Positions 51,233 to 61,724 of a stretch of 64,000 nucleotides of DNA are shown piece by piece (the first letter of the stretch is position 1; every line of letters begins with the position of its first letter). Position numbers and translations under genes: made by a program. The notes under the pieces were generated by a model. That model worked only from the letters and a program-made list of their open reading frames with translations. It had not been told where the DNA came from and made no database searches. Source of the DNA: CAZGXM01 sp964529795 (GTDB taxonomy: Bacteria; Bacillota; JADQBR01); contig CAZGXM010000006.1 in NCBI GenBank assembly GCA_964529795.1, positions 1-64,000 of the forward strand, written 5' to 3'.

Positions 51233-52471
51233 CTAAAATCCAAAAAATTCTTTGAACCAGGTGGACACCTTGCCCCATAATCTGCCCAGGGAAATTTCAT
51301 TCCCGGCAGCGGCATCCAGGTGTGCCAACTGGTGCGCACCATATTTCACTAATCCAATAGCAGTGGCACACGCTGAGTTACTGGCCATATCGGATAAGCC
51401 GCCAACCCCGCGAGGTTGGCCAATACGTACCGGTAAGTCCAACTGCTCGGTGGCCAGCTGGACTAAGCCATCCAAACCTGCCATACCGCCGGTAATAATG
51501 ACACCACCGGGAAGCATTCCCTGATAGCCTGAACGGTTGAGTCTTTCCCCGACCATCATCAATATTTCTGTAATCCTCGGCTCAATAATGGAAGCTAAAA
51601 ATTTTTTTGATACCTGACGCGTTTCCTGACTGCCCACACTGGCTACGGGAATATAGTCATCATCAGGCATTAACGGGGTTAAAACGCACCCGTACTCTAT
51701 CTTTATTTTTTCGGCAACATCTATGGGTGCCCGCAATCCCACCGCCAGATCACTGGTCACGTGATCGCCGCCGATGGGGATAATGCCGGTCCACCACAGA
51801 CTTCCCCGGTCAAAAATCGCCATTTCCGTGGTGCCGCCACCGATATCCACCACCACGCAGCCCAAATCCTTTTCCGCCGGCTGTAAGACGGCGTAGGCAG
51901 ACGCCAACGGATTGAGCACCAACTGTACTGCTTCCAAACCGGCCAGCGCTACACTTTTAACCGTATTTTGAATGGCGCTGGCTGTTCCGGTCACAATTTG
52001 CGTTTCCACTTCCAGCCGTTCCCCGGACATGCCTACGGGGTCAACGATACCGTCGTTACCATCCACGATATATTCCCGGGCCAAACAGTGAATAATACGC
52101 TGGCCGGAAGGAAGTGTAACCACTTTGGCCGCCTGCAGCACCCGCTGGACATCTTCAACGGTCACTTCTTTTTCGGGATTGGAGATAGCGATAACACCCC
52201 TGCTGTTTAAAGAGCGAATATGATGGCCGCCGATACCGACGCAGACGCCGGAAATATGTACGCCGCTCATACGTTCAGCGATTTCCACCGCTTTTCTTAT
52301 ATCTCGAACGGTACTGTCAATGTCCACGATAATTCCTTTTCTCAAACCTGTAGACGGGGTTTGCCCCATGCCGACCAAATTCAATTTACCGTATTCATCA
52401 ACTTCAGCTATTGTTACAACCACGCTGGATGTCCCAATATCCAGACCCACTACCACATTTTCCCGAGCCAA
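51233..52471 (-). CDS. ftsA: actin-like division protein FtsA
   Basis: FtsA anchors FtsZ polymers to the membrane. It has the actin-fold phosphate motifs VVGLDIGTSSVVV and VVVDIGGGTTEMA and a C-terminal amphipathic helix (LGRLWGKVSTWFKEFFGF) for membrane binding. I chose a TTG at 52471 with GGAGGTGCGATA directly upstream; an in-frame start at 52495 lacks a site. About 412 residues, normal for the family. Confidence 0.96.
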   Translation of the reverse strand: MARENVVVGLDIGTSSVVVTIAEVDEYGKLNLVGMGQTPSTGLRKGIIVDIDSTVRDIRKAVEIAERMSGVHISGVCVGIGGHHIRSLNSRGVIAISNPEKEVTVEDVQRVLQAAKVVTLPSGQRIIHCLAREYIVDGNDGIVDPVGMSGERLEVETQIVTGTASAIQNTVKSVALAGLEAVQLVLNPLASAYAVLQPAEKDLGCVVVDIGGGTTEMAIFDRGSLWWTGIIPIGGDHVTSDLAVGLRAPIDVAEKIKIEYGCVLTPLMPDDDYIPVASVGSQETRQVSKKFLASIIEPRITEILMMVGERLNRSGYQGMLPGGVIITGGMAGLDGLVQLATEQLDLPVRIGQPRGVGGLSDMASNSACATAIGLVKYGAHQLAHLDAAAGNEISLGRLWGKVSTWFKEFFGF

Positions 52472-52642
52472 ATATCGCACCTCCAGTCGGGGCAAGCTGG
52501 GTTCTCCAGTGGATAATTCTTACACTTGAAGTGAATTCAACAAGGCTCAACTAATTCCCTTTTTTTTAAAATGCTTTTTTTACGGTTTTTTCGGCAGATT
52601 TTCACCAATTTTGTTAAATAAACCTGTGCCGGAGGGAAAAAA

Positions 52643-53398
52643 CTATTCCCCGTACTTTACCACCGGATTACCCTTAAAACTGACATCCACGTATTTGATG
52701 GTTTTTCCGTCCTGCCGGGCTTGCTGGTATATTTTCTGAAACCATTTAATTTTCCGTGCGATATCATTACTCTCACCAACCACCACTTTTATTCCTTCAG
52801 ATGTAAACATTTCTATACTTTTATCAGGTCGTATAGAGATTTCGGAAAACATCATTTTTTCGTCCGGAGACAGGTTTGCAACTACTCCCAAGGCCTCTTT
52901 CACCCCCGGGTCTGATACTTTCTCACCGGGGGCCAGTGAAGCGGGAATATCCACACCCTCAATCAAGGGTAAAGAGTACTCACTGATTTTTTCCACCAGG
53001 CGGATATAATAGCCCTGATTATCCAAAAGAATAAAACCGTCCCGGGAACTGACCAGCGCCGCAGGTTTTCTCTCCTCGACGAAAATAATAAGACTGTCCG
53101 GAAGTTTTACTTTCACCTCAGCCCTGGCAACCATAGCGCTCAATTCAATATTATTTTCAATTTGCCGGATATCAAGCTTGAAGGAATTTGCACCCCTGTT
53201 TATTCCGGCCAAATCCAACACTGTTTGCGGTTCCAATTCTTTAAGACCTATAACACTGATTTTTTCAATGGCAAAGAAGGAAGAGTTGAGAAAAAAATAA
53301 ACTGCCACCAGTAATAACATGAAAAAGAATATTGCTTGGAGCAGCATTGACCGTTTTGTATTTTTAATTAATCTTTTTCTGGCAACGGTTCCGGACAT
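52643..53398 (-). CDS. divIB: division protein DivIB/FtsQ
   Basis: DivIB is a single-pass membrane protein of the divisome core. The 251-residue protein has a basic cytoplasmic start (ARKRLIKNTKRSM), one membrane helix (about 19-40), a POTRA domain (IEKISVIGLKELEPQTVLDLAGI) and the beta domain. Position between murA and ftsA is standard. ATG at 53398. Confidence 0.93.
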   Translation of the reverse strand: MSGTVARKRLIKNTKRSMLLQAIFFFMLLLVAVYFFLNSSFFAIEKISVIGLKELEPQTVLDLAGINRGANSFKLDIRQIENNIELSAMVARAEVKVKLPDSLIIFVEERKPAALVSSRDGFILLDNQGYYIRLVEKISEYSLPLIEGVDIPASLAPGEKVSDPGVKEALGVVANLSPDEKMMFSEISIRPDKSIEMFTSEGIKVVVGESNDIARKIKWFQKIYQQARQDGKTIKYVDVSFKGNPVVKYGE

Positions 53399-53475
53399 GT
53401 TTACCCCTCCGCTTCTTAATTATACCAGCGCCGGATAGACCTGTCCAAACAAACATTAAAAAAAGCAGCCCCCTT

Positions 53476-54741
53476 TTAGCTGCGAAACCCATTGTGTACA
53501 CGCACTATTCGCGCTCCCAGCTGCGCGTACTTTTGCTCCAGGTTTTCATATCCCCGGTCTATATGATGCACATTTTCCACAACGGTAATATCATTCGCCA
53601 CCAGACCCGCCAGCACCAGAGCCGCACCGGCTCTCAAATCCGGCGCTTCCACCAGAGCGCCGCTTAACCGCGGTACCCCTTTGATGATTGCCAGTTTGCC
53701 TTCAACTTTAATATGCACACCCATGCGCCGTAATTCATCCACATGTTTAAAGCGGTTTTCAAATATGCTCTCGGATACAATACTGGTCCCCCCGGCAATG
53801 CTCATCAACGCCATCATTTGCGGCTGCATATCCGTGGGAAATCCGGGGTAGGGGAGGGTTTTAATATCAACGGGACCGGGTCGCTGCCTGGCAGTTATTT
53901 CTATACTGTCGCCTCTTTCCGCTATTTCCACGCCGGCCTCCCTTAATTTGGCGCTTACCGGCTCCAAATGTTCCGGAATAACATTTTCGATGACAACTTT
54001 CCCGCCGGTAATAGCTGCAGCTACCATATGGGTGCCGGCTTCAATCCTATCAGGTATCACCTGGTGTTCCACAGGGTATAGCTTCGGCACCCCGCAAATG
54101 CGGATGGTGTCCATCCCCGCTCCGGCAACTCTCGCCCCCATCAAATTTAAAAAATTTTGCAGGTCTACTATTTCCGGTTCTCTGGCAGCATTATGAAGAA
54201 TTGTCTCCCCGGGGATCAAGCTTGCCGCCATCATCAAGTTTTCCGTGGCGCCGACACTGGGAATATCCAGATGAATGTCCGCCCCCGTCAATTTACCCGC
54301 TTTGGCCTCAATATAACCAAACTTTTCCGAAACCTTCATGCCCAGTGCTTGGAACCCCTTGATATGCAGGTCCATTGGTCTTGACCCGATGGCACAACCA
54401 CCGGGATATGCCGCCTGTACTTCACCAAAACGTGCTGAAAGCGGTCCCATAACCAGGTTGGAAGCACGCAGTTTACGCATCAATACTTCGGTTATTTTTT
54501 GCGGTATGATACCTTTTGTGTCGATAACCAAGGTGGAACCTTCCAGTTTAGTCCTGACACCCAAAAAATCCAGCACCTGCTGCATCACCAGTACGTCTTT
54601 CAACCGCGCTACTCCGTGAATAACCGTTACTCCGTCGCAGAGCAGAGCTGCAGCCATAATAGGTAAAATAGCATTTTTGGAACCACTGACGGTGACGTTT
54701 CCCTGAAGTTTTGCTCCCCCCATGACAATCAACTTTTCCAC
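53476..54741 (-). CDS. murA: UDP-GlcNAc enolpyruvyl transferase MurA
   Basis: First committed step of murein synthesis. The protein has VSGSKNAILPIMAAALL, the catalytic Cys in YPGGCAIGSRPMDLH and the DLRAGAALVLAGL C-terminal segment. The start is a GTG at 54741 with GGAGG nine bases before; an upstream TTG at 54765 overlaps murB and lacks a site. About 421 residues. Confidence 0.96.
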   Translation of the reverse strand: MEKLIVMGGAKLQGNVTVSGSKNAILPIMAAALLCDGVTVIHGVARLKDVLVMQQVLDFLGVRTKLEGSTLVIDTKGIIPQKITEVLMRKLRASNLVMGPLSARFGEVQAAYPGGCAIGSRPMDLHIKGFQALGMKVSEKFGYIEAKAGKLTGADIHLDIPSVGATENLMMAASLIPGETILHNAAREPEIVDLQNFLNLMGARVAGAGMDTIRICGVPKLYPVEHQVIPDRIEAGTHMVAAAITGGKVVIENVIPEHLEPVSAKLREAGVEIAERGDSIEITARQRPGPVDIKTLPYPGFPTDMQPQMMALMSIAGGTSIVSESIFENRFKHVDELRRMGVHIKVEGKLAIIKGVPRLSGALVEAPDLRAGAALVLAGLVANDITVVENVHHIDRGYENLEQKYAQLGARIVRVHNGFRS

Positions 54742-54761
54742 GTCACTCCACCTCCGTTGGG

Positions 54762-55670
54762 TCAATTCTCCTCGCCGATAATGTGGATTTCCGGTTCCAA
54801 CTGAATGTTAAACCTCTTTTCTACCTCCTTTTGAATAGTTTTAATTAAGGATAAGATATCTTTTGCTGTGGCACTGCCGTCATTGACGATAAAGTTGGCA
54901 TGTTTGTTTGAAACCCATGCCCCGCCGCAGTTCGCGCCCTTTAAGCCTGCTTTTTCGACAAGGTAACCCGCCGCGTACCCCGGCGGGTTTTTGAAAACAC
55001 TACCGGCATTGAGATAGTTGATTGGCTGGCCGGTCCGGCGCCTTTGTGCCTGTTCCTCCATAATTCGACGGACCTCAGCAGCATTTCCGCGCTGAAGAAC
55101 GAGGGTTGCCCAAAGTACTATTTCCCTACCGGGGTCTAAATTGGAGCGGCGATAATTAAAATCCAGTTCTTCCCTGGAGAGGCATTTCACGCGCCCCTGC
55201 CGGTCCACAACCTGTACTGTGCTGATCACATCGGACAGTGAACTGCCAGGGATACCGGCATTCATAACCACGGCGCCCCCGAGACTGGCAGGAATACCCA
55301 CAGCAAACTCCAGCCCGGTAAGATGGTGCTTTGCCGCTTCCCCGCTTAAACGCGGCAGGCTTACCGCCGCGCCGGCAGTAATTTCCGTACCCGCAACAAC
55401 AATATTGCGGAATTTCCCCCCGAGATGCAGTACCAACCCGCGAACACCACCGTCCAAAACCAAAATGTTGGACCCGTTACCTATCACCGCCAGCGGCAGG
55501 TTGTAACGCCGGGCAAAGTCAAGGCAGTGCAGTATATCATCTTCATCGACTGCTTCCACAAATAAGTCAGCAGGACCTCCCACCCTCCAAGTTGTGTAGG
55601 CAGCCAGGGGTTCGTTCTCCTGACACTTCCCGGAAAGCTTATGTTTTAACTGACCATAATCGTAAATCAT
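54762..55670 (-). CDS. murB: UDP-N-acetylenolpyruvoylglucosamine reductase MurB
   Basis: FAD enzyme that reduces the MurA product with NADPH. The 302-residue protein has the FAD motifs TTWRVGGPADLFVEA and VIGNGSNILVLDGG, with GIPASLGGAVVMNAG, and the catalytic Ser in NAGSVFKNPPG. It overlaps the murC stop by four bases. Confidence 0.96.
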   Translation of the reverse strand: MIYDYGQLKHKLSGKCQENEPLAAYTTWRVGGPADLFVEAVDEDDILHCLDFARRYNLPLAVIGNGSNILVLDGGVRGLVLHLGGKFRNIVVAGTEITAGAAVSLPRLSGEAAKHHLTGLEFAVGIPASLGGAVVMNAGIPGSSLSDVISTVQVVDRQGRVKCLSREELDFNYRRSNLDPGREIVLWATLVLQRGNAAEVRRIMEEQAQRRRTGQPINYLNAGSVFKNPPGYAAGYLVEKAGLKGANCGGAWVSNKHANFIVNDGSATAKDILSLIKTIQKEVEKRFNIQLEPEIHIIGEEN

Positions 55671-57046
55671 TTTACTCCCCCGTTAAGCTCAAGGCGCCGG
55701 ACCAATTCCTCCGCCACCTTCCAAATATCGCCGGCACCCAAGGTTAACACCAAATCCCCGGGTTGAACACACTTTTCCAAAAAAGATACAATTGCACTCT
55801 TTCCGGCAATCAGGTGTGCTTCCTGTCTTTTAACCAACTCCCGGTAAATTAAATCACTGGTCACACCGGCAATAGGTTTTTCACCGGCACCATAAATTTC
55901 GTCCAAAATTACCAGGTCGGCACCCCCGAAAGCTTTGCCAAACTCCCTGTACAAGTGCCGGGTACGAGTATACCGGTGCGGTTGGAAAACCACTATTATT
56001 CGCCGGGCGCCCGTTTCCCCGGCAGCTTTTATGGTAGCTTTAATCTCCGTGGGATGATGAGCATAATCATCTACAACCCGAAGTCCTGCCCCGCGACCCA
56101 CGGTTTGAAAACGACGGCCAACTCCTTGGAATTGGCGGAGTGCGCCGGCAATCTGTTCAAAGGAAAGGCCCAAACTGTAACTGACAGCCGTACACGCCAG
56201 CGCATTTAACAGATTATGTTTACCCGGTACCGATAAACTTAATCTTCCCAGGCAGGTATCACCGTGCCAGATATCCGCCGTAATTCCGTTATTCAGTGTT
56301 AGATTACGGGCGGTAAAGTCCGCATTGCTATCAATACCGTAGGTAACCACGGGAACCTCTAAATCTTTATGAATTCCGCTTAAAAAGGTATCATCAGTAC
56401 AGAAAACGGCAAAACCGCCCGGCGACACCTGATTAATAAACTGCAAAAATGCCGCTTTTATCTTTTCCAGTGAGCCGTAATAATCCATATGGTCATCTTC
56501 CACATTGGTAACAACCGCAATATGCGGATGGAGTTTTAAAAAGGAACCGTCGCTTTCATCCGCCTCAGCCACCAAATAATCTCCTTTGCCCAGTTTTGCG
56601 TGACTGCCGAACACCGGCAAATACCCGCCCACAATAATCGTAGGATCCCGGCCATTTTCCAACAATGTCAACCCGATCATGGCGGTGGTAGTGGTTTTGC
56701 CATGGGCACCGGAAACCGCAATTCCTTTTTGTCTTTTCATCAGTTTGCTCAGCATATCCGCTCGATGTATCACCGGAATATTACGTTTCTTGGCCTCTAC
56801 CACTTCCGGGTTATCCCGGGGGATAGCCGTGGAAACAACAACCAAAGAAACGTCGGCAGGTAAATTCTCTTCACGATGACCAATTGATATGAGAGCACCC
56901 AGTTCCCGCAAACGGGAAACAACGGGAGTATAGTTCAAGTCCGAACCGGAAACCGGGTATCCCTGTTGCAGCATTATAGTGGCAATGGCACTCATTCCTG
57001 CTCCGCCAATACCCACAAAATGTGTCAAACCAAATTTCGCTGTCAA
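55667..57046 (-). CDS. murC: UDP-MurNAc-L-alanine ligase MurC
   Basis: Adds L-Ala to UDP-MurNAc with ATP. Motifs: N-terminal Rossmann THFVGIGGAGMSAIA, ATP loop VSGAHGKTTTTAM, DDYAHHPTEI and FQPHRYTRT. I took a TTG at 57046 preceded by GAGGTGG; a GTG at 57055 is an alternative. About 459 residues. It follows murG. Confidence 0.95.
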   Translation of the reverse strand: MTAKFGLTHFVGIGGAGMSAIATIMLQQGYPVSGSDLNYTPVVSRLRELGALISIGHREENLPADVSLVVVSTAIPRDNPEVVEAKKRNIPVIHRADMLSKLMKRQKGIAVSGAHGKTTTTAMIGLTLLENGRDPTIIVGGYLPVFGSHAKLGKGDYLVAEADESDGSFLKLHPHIAVVTNVEDDHMDYYGSLEKIKAAFLQFINQVSPGGFAVFCTDDTFLSGIHKDLEVPVVTYGIDSNADFTARNLTLNNGITADIWHGDTCLGRLSLSVPGKHNLLNALACTAVSYSLGLSFEQIAGALRQFQGVGRRFQTVGRGAGLRVVDDYAHHPTEIKATIKAAGETGARRIIVVFQPHRYTRTRHLYREFGKAFGGADLVILDEIYGAGEKPIAGVTSDLIYRELVKRQEAHLIAGKSAIVSFLEKCVQPGDLVLTLGAGDIWKVAEELVRRLELNGGVK

Positions 57047-57129
57047 TCCTGCCACCTCGCTTTACAAAGGGGCGTCGCTTTCGATACACCCATATAATAT
57101 GCATTTTGCACCGGGGTGTGACTCTCCGG

Positions 57130-58239
57130 TTAAATGTAAACAGTGATCTCTTTGATAATACTTGCCAGCGCCTCGGGTTTACCCGCTTTCTTTGCTGCCC
57201 GCGACATTTCTTTCAGCTTCTCGGGATTATCCAGCAATTCCTGAACTTTCTCCGTCAATATGCCGGTAGAAAGTTCGTCATCATGTACCATTATCGCCGC
57301 ACCTTTTTTCACTAAGTTTTTTGCATTGTATTCCTGGTGGTTATCTGTTGCGTGGGGGTACGGAATGAGAATGGAGGCAATCCCCCGGGCAGTAGTTTCC
57401 GCAAGAAAAGTTGCCCCCGCCCGGGAAATTACCAGGTCTGCAACAGCCAATGCTGCAGCTACTTGGTGCAAATAGGGTCTAATGGTAATATTGCCCAACA
57501 ACTCGGGATTTATTCCGCGCCTTTTTAGCTGTTCCATCACCCATTCACACTGGCTTGTCCCAGTAACCCAAACCAGCTGCAGGTCCGGCCTGGATTTGAC
57601 CGTAGCCAGAAGGCCGATTATCGCCTCATTAATGCTTTTTGCCCCCTGGCTGCCGCCTACCACCATTAACGTAAGCTTGCCGGCGGATATACCCAGGATA
57701 TCAGCCCCTTTCGCTCTTGACATATTTAAAATCTCCTGTCTTACCGGCAGTCCGGTAAAGATTACCCGTTTCCCGTGCTTCCCAAAATATTGTGCTGATT
57801 CTGGAAATGTTACCAAAATCCTGTCTACAAAAGGAGCTAACCAGCGGTTAGTCTTGCCGGGTAATGCATTTTGTTCATGCAGTATCGCGGGAATACGCAA
57901 CATGGCCGCCGCAAGTATTACCGGCCCACAGACATACCCCCCGGTTCCCACCACCACTGCCGGTTTAAAGTGTCTTAAAATCTTTACTGCCTGCATGACC
58001 GCTTGTCCCGTTCGCCCGGCCCAAAGGACAGTTTCCAAAGATAGTTTCCGCTTCATGCCGGATACATTAATGGTTTGAAAGGCCAGCCCCTCCCCGGGCA
58101 CCAGTCTTGCCTCCAATCCCTGGTTGGTCCCCACATAGAGTACTTCCACCCCTGGCACAGCATCCTTTAAACCGCGGATAATGGCCAACGCCGGATAAAT
58201 ATGACCGCCTGTCCCACCACCGGAAAATAAAACCCGCAT
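57130..58239 (-). CDS. murG: UDP-GlcNAc transferase MurG
   Basis: GT-B glycosyltransferase that makes lipid II on the inner face of the membrane. It has VLFSGGGTGGHIYPALA, the HEQNALPGKTNRWL loop, VVGGSQGAKSINEA and SRAGATFLAETTA with PYPHATDNHQEYNA. ATG at 58239 with AAGGTGATTTA upstream. About 369 residues. Confidence 0.97.
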   Translation of the reverse strand: MRVLFSGGGTGGHIYPALAIIRGLKDAVPGVEVLYVGTNQGLEARLVPGEGLAFQTINVSGMKRKLSLETVLWAGRTGQAVMQAVKILRHFKPAVVVGTGGYVCGPVILAAAMLRIPAILHEQNALPGKTNRWLAPFVDRILVTFPESAQYFGKHGKRVIFTGLPVRQEILNMSRAKGADILGISAGKLTLMVVGGSQGAKSINEAIIGLLATVKSRPDLQLVWVTGTSQCEWVMEQLKRRGINPELLGNITIRPYLHQVAAALAVADLVISRAGATFLAETTARGIASILIPYPHATDNHQEYNAKNLVKKGAAIMVHDDELSTGILTEKVQELLDNPEKLKEMSRAAKKAGKPEALASIIKEITVYI

Positions 58240-58288
58240 TAAATCACCTTCACAACTTACTTGTCCACCAGAAAAGCCCCGAAACATC

Positions 58289-59380
58289 CTATGTATACCG
58301 GGAAATATTCAGCAGCATTCCCACTCCCACCAAACTTAACATGAGAGAGGAACCCCCGTAGCTGATAAAGGGCAGGGTTATACCCGTAACCGGCAGTGAG
58401 CCGGTGACCACGCCGATATTGATGATTGCCTGCAGGGCCACCATCAAGGTTATTCCCGCGGCCAGCAGACTGCCGTAACTGTCCTTTACTGTCACCGCCA
58501 CCCGGAAACCCCGCCAGATAAAGATAAAAAACAACAGCAACACAATAAAGGCACCGATAAATCCCAATTCCTCACCAAGAATGGCATAGATAAAATCGGT
58601 ATGCCTTTCCGGCAGGTAAAAAAGTTTTTGCTTACTGCGGCCCAGACCCACACCAAAAAAACCGCCGGAACCCAAGGCCAGTAGCGACTGAATTGTCTGC
58701 CAGCCCGAGTCGCTGGGACTTTTCCAGGGGTCCAGAAATGCCACAAAACGTTCCATCCGGTAGGGTTCCAGGTAAATGGCCAGCAAGACCAAACCAATAC
58801 CCAAAGCGCCGAGCAGACCCATATGGGTGTATTTTGCCCCGGCAATCAGCAGTAATAAGTATGTGGTACCGGCAATTGCCACCGCCGTCCCCAGGTCGGG
58901 TTGTGCCAAAATCAAACCGCAAGCCAATCCCAGGATACCCAAATGCGGCAGGAGACCTTTGGCAAAACTGGTAATTCGTCCGCCGTATGTGGAAAGGCTT
59001 TTAGCCATAAACATCACTACAGCCAGTTTCATTACCTCGGAAGGCTGAAAGCCGATCAGACCCAATCCCAGCCAGCGGCTGGAACCCTTCTTGATTACTC
59101 CCACAAATAATACCAGCAGCAGCAGTACCAGGGAAATGATAAAAATAATTCCCACGTAACGTTTGACCCGCCTGTAATCAATGTTCATGGTAATTACCAT
59201 GGCCACCAAACCGAATAATGCCCAAAGAAGCTGTTTTTTCAGATAGTAATAGGCATCACCGTAGCTGAGGTATGATGAATAGGCGCTGGCGCTGAAAACC
59301 ATGATAATGCCCACGCTAAGCAGGAGGATGGTGATAAAGAATATTAAAAAATCCGGTGATTTTCTTTTACCAGGCAACAA
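58289..59380 (-). CDS. ftsW: SEDS peptidoglycan polymerase FtsW/SpoVE
   Basis: A SEDS-family glycosyltransferase with about ten membrane helices. Signatures: GLIGFQPSEVMKLAVVMFMAK, LAQPDLGTAVAI, LYLPERHTDFIYAILGEELGF and PFISYGGSSLMLSLVGVG. In this cluster it could serve as FtsW or the sporulation SpoVE; the sequence alone does not decide. 363 residues, start two bases from the murD stop. Confidence 0.93.
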   Translation of the reverse strand: MLPGKRKSPDFLIFFITILLLSVGIIMVFSASAYSSYLSYGDAYYYLKKQLLWALFGLVAMVITMNIDYRRVKRYVGIIFIISLVLLLLVLFVGVIKKGSSRWLGLGLIGFQPSEVMKLAVVMFMAKSLSTYGGRITSFAKGLLPHLGILGLACGLILAQPDLGTAVAIAGTTYLLLLIAGAKYTHMGLLGALGIGLVLLAIYLEPYRMERFVAFLDPWKSPSDSGWQTIQSLLALGSGGFFGVGLGRSKQKLFYLPERHTDFIYAILGEELGFIGAFIVLLLFFIFIWRGFRVAVTVKDSYGSLLAAGITLMVALQAIINIGVVTGSLPVTGITLPFISYGGSSLMLSLVGVGMLLNISRYT

Positions 59381-59382
59381 CG

Positions 59383-60735
59383 CTACCCCCTCAAGTTATT
59401 GACCAGCTTTTTAAATAACGCACCCCGTTCCTCATAACTGTTAAACATATCCCAACTGGCACAGGCCGGAGACAGCAGCACAATATCTCCCGGTTGAGCA
59501 AGCTTTTGTGCCAAAGGCACCGCCTGCCGGTAACTGTCCACCCTGCGCACTGCCTGGTAACCTTCACTTGCCAGGGCTGCATGTATATCTTCTGCTGCTT
59601 CGCCCAGCAGGATTATCACTTTCGCCTTTTCCTTGACTGCCCGGGCAAACCGGGTAAAATCACTGCCTTTGTTTTTCCCCCCGGCAATCAAAACAACGGG
59701 GTTGGGATATGCTTCCAGGGCCTTGACAGAGGCATCCGGGTTGGTCCCCTTGGAATCATTGATATACCTGACCCCATCAAGCTCACGGACAAATTCCAAC
59801 CGGTGTTCCACTCCGGGGAATAAGGCCAATGTCTCTTTCATTCTTTCCGGGGTTAATCCCATTGCCCAGCCTGCGGCAACGGCAGCCAGGGCATTTTCAA
59901 TATTGTGCGCGCCCTTAATGGCTACGTCTTCCACGGCAATGACGGGCAGTTCTTCTTCCTGCCTGACAGTAATTGTACCGTCCACCACGAAAACCCCTGT
60001 TTCTAAAATATGCCTGCTGCTGAAAAATATCACCTGTGCCGGTGTTTTCGCTGCCAGGTTCCTCACCCCGGGGTCATCATAGTTCAACACCGTGTAGTCT
60101 ACTGCCGATTGTGCCTGAAATATTTTTGCCTTGGCCGCAGCATAGTTTTCCATACTGCCGTGCCGGTCCAGGTGATCCGGGGTGATGTTCAAAATCACAG
60201 CCACCCGGGGGTGGAATTTTTCCACCCATTCCAGTTGAAAACTGCTGACCTCCAAGACCGTTACGTGACAGTCAGTAGTATTTTTTACTTCGCCAATCAG
60301 CGGTGTGCCGATATTTCCCGCGACTACCACCGGCACCCCGGCACGAGCAAACATTTCTCCCATCAGGGCAGTAGTGGTGGTTTTGCCGTTGGTCCCGGTG
60401 ACAGCCACCACTTCACCGCGGGTAAAGCGGTGAGCAAGTTCCAACTCGCTCCAAACAGGAATCCCGGATTGCACCGCCTCTATAAAGGGCTGCTCTGTCG
60501 CCGGCACTCCGGGACTGGCAATAACCAGGTCAAATTGCCCTGTCACAGGGGGGTAACCGCCCGTTATCACGTCAACACCTGCATTTTTTAATTTTTCCGT
60601 CACCCCGGGCAAAGCTTTCGCATCCTTGATATCACAAGCGGTAACTATTGCACCTTGTCCCGCCAACGTTAAAGCCGCAGCCATGCCGCTGCGTGCCATG
60701 CCCACCACCAGTACCCTGACACCTGCCACATCCAC
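59383..60735 (-). CDS. murD: UDP-MurNAc-L-Ala-D-Glu ligase MurD
   Basis: Adds D-Glu to the stem peptide. It has VLVVGMARSGMAA, ATP loop VTGTNGKTTTTALMG, NITPDHLDRHGSMENY and YINDSKGTNPDASVKAL. GTG start at 60735 with AGGTGTAACTT upstream. 450 residues. Confidence 0.97.
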   Translation of the reverse strand: MDVAGVRVLVVGMARSGMAAALTLAGQGAIVTACDIKDAKALPGVTEKLKNAGVDVITGGYPPVTGQFDLVIASPGVPATEQPFIEAVQSGIPVWSELELAHRFTRGEVVAVTGTNGKTTTTALMGEMFARAGVPVVVAGNIGTPLIGEVKNTTDCHVTVLEVSSFQLEWVEKFHPRVAVILNITPDHLDRHGSMENYAAAKAKIFQAQSAVDYTVLNYDDPGVRNLAAKTPAQVIFFSSRHILETGVFVVDGTITVRQEEELPVIAVEDVAIKGAHNIENALAAVAAGWAMGLTPERMKETLALFPGVEHRLEFVRELDGVRYINDSKGTNPDASVKALEAYPNPVVLIAGGKNKGSDFTRFARAVKEKAKVIILLGEAAEDIHAALASEGYQAVRRVDSYRQAVPLAQKLAQPGDIVLLSPACASWDMFNSYEERGALFKKLVNNLRG

Positions 60736-60759
60736 AAGTTACACCTCTCTTAATTAAGC

Positions 60760-61722
60760 TTAGACAAAATTATGTAATGCGCCAATTCCCAGTAATGCGG
60801 ACAAAAAGGACAGTACCCAGAAGGTGCTCACCACCCTCTGTTCCGACCAGCCCAGAAGTTCAAAATGATGGTGTAAAGGACTCATCCGGAATACCCTTTT
60901 ACCGGTCAATCTGAAGGAAATTACCTGAATGATTACAGATAAAGCCTCAATGACAAACAGCCCGCCCACCAGGGGTAAAATTAACTCCGTTTTTGTCAGT
61001 ATCGCCATGGCAGCCAGTGCCGCTCCCAAAGCCAATGAACCCGTATCCCCCATAAAAATCTTGGCGGGATACCTGTTAAATACCAAAAAGCCGCCGCAAC
61101 CCCCGGCAACAGCCAGTGCAAACACCAATAGGTCCGTATTGTCTGTTGTCAGGGCAATCAGTGCGTATGCCAAACTGCTGAACACCATTGACCCGGCAGC
61201 CAAACCATCCAAACCGTCAGTTAAATTAACGGCATTGGTAGTACCCATTAATACCAGCAGGGCAAAGGGGTAATACCAAAAGCCCAGTTCCCGGGAAACG
61301 TGTGCCAGGGGGACGGTAACATAGGTGCCACGGCTCAAATACCCGGAAGCCATGTATGCCAAAAACAGACCCAATAAAAGCTGTGCCAGCAGTTTGTCCC
61401 TGGCCCGCAAGCCCAAGGAACGACCCCTGGCAATTTTTATAAAATCGTCGGCAAAACCAATGGCACCATGGCCCAGGGTTACCACCAGCGCCACTGCAAT
61501 TTCCGCAGTGACTTTTGTGCTCAGTAAAACGGCAATGACAATCCCTGCCAGAAACATTACCCCGCCCGTGGTGGGTGTTCCCGCTTTGCGAAAATGAGCA
61601 CTGGGGCCGTCCCGGCGAACATGTTGTCCAAATTTTAGTTTTCGAAAAAACGGTATCAGCACCGGCCCGGACAATACCGTAATGAAAAAAGATAACGCTA
61701 TAGGCCAAAGAAAGTTATTCAT
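60760..61722 (-). CDS. mraY: phospho-MurNAc-pentapeptide transferase MraY
   Basis: Membrane enzyme making lipid I. The 320-residue protein has ten membrane helices and the motifs GTPTTGGVMFL, GFADDFIKI (active-site Asp pair), NAVNLTDGLDGLAAG and FMGDTGSLALG, with MSPLHHHFELLGW near the end. Confidence 0.97.
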   Translation of the reverse strand: MNNFLWPIALSFFITVLSGPVLIPFFRKLKFGQHVRRDGPSAHFRKAGTPTTGGVMFLAGIVIAVLLSTKVTAEIAVALVVTLGHGAIGFADDFIKIARGRSLGLRARDKLLAQLLLGLFLAYMASGYLSRGTYVTVPLAHVSRELGFWYYPFALLVLMGTTNAVNLTDGLDGLAAGSMVFSSLAYALIALTTDNTDLLVFALAVAGGCGGFLVFNRYPAKIFMGDTGSLALGAALAAMAILTKTELILPLVGGLFVIEALSVIIQVISFRLTGKRVFRMSPLHHHFELLGWSEQRVVSTFWVLSFLSALLGIGALHNFV

Positions 61723-61724
61723 GC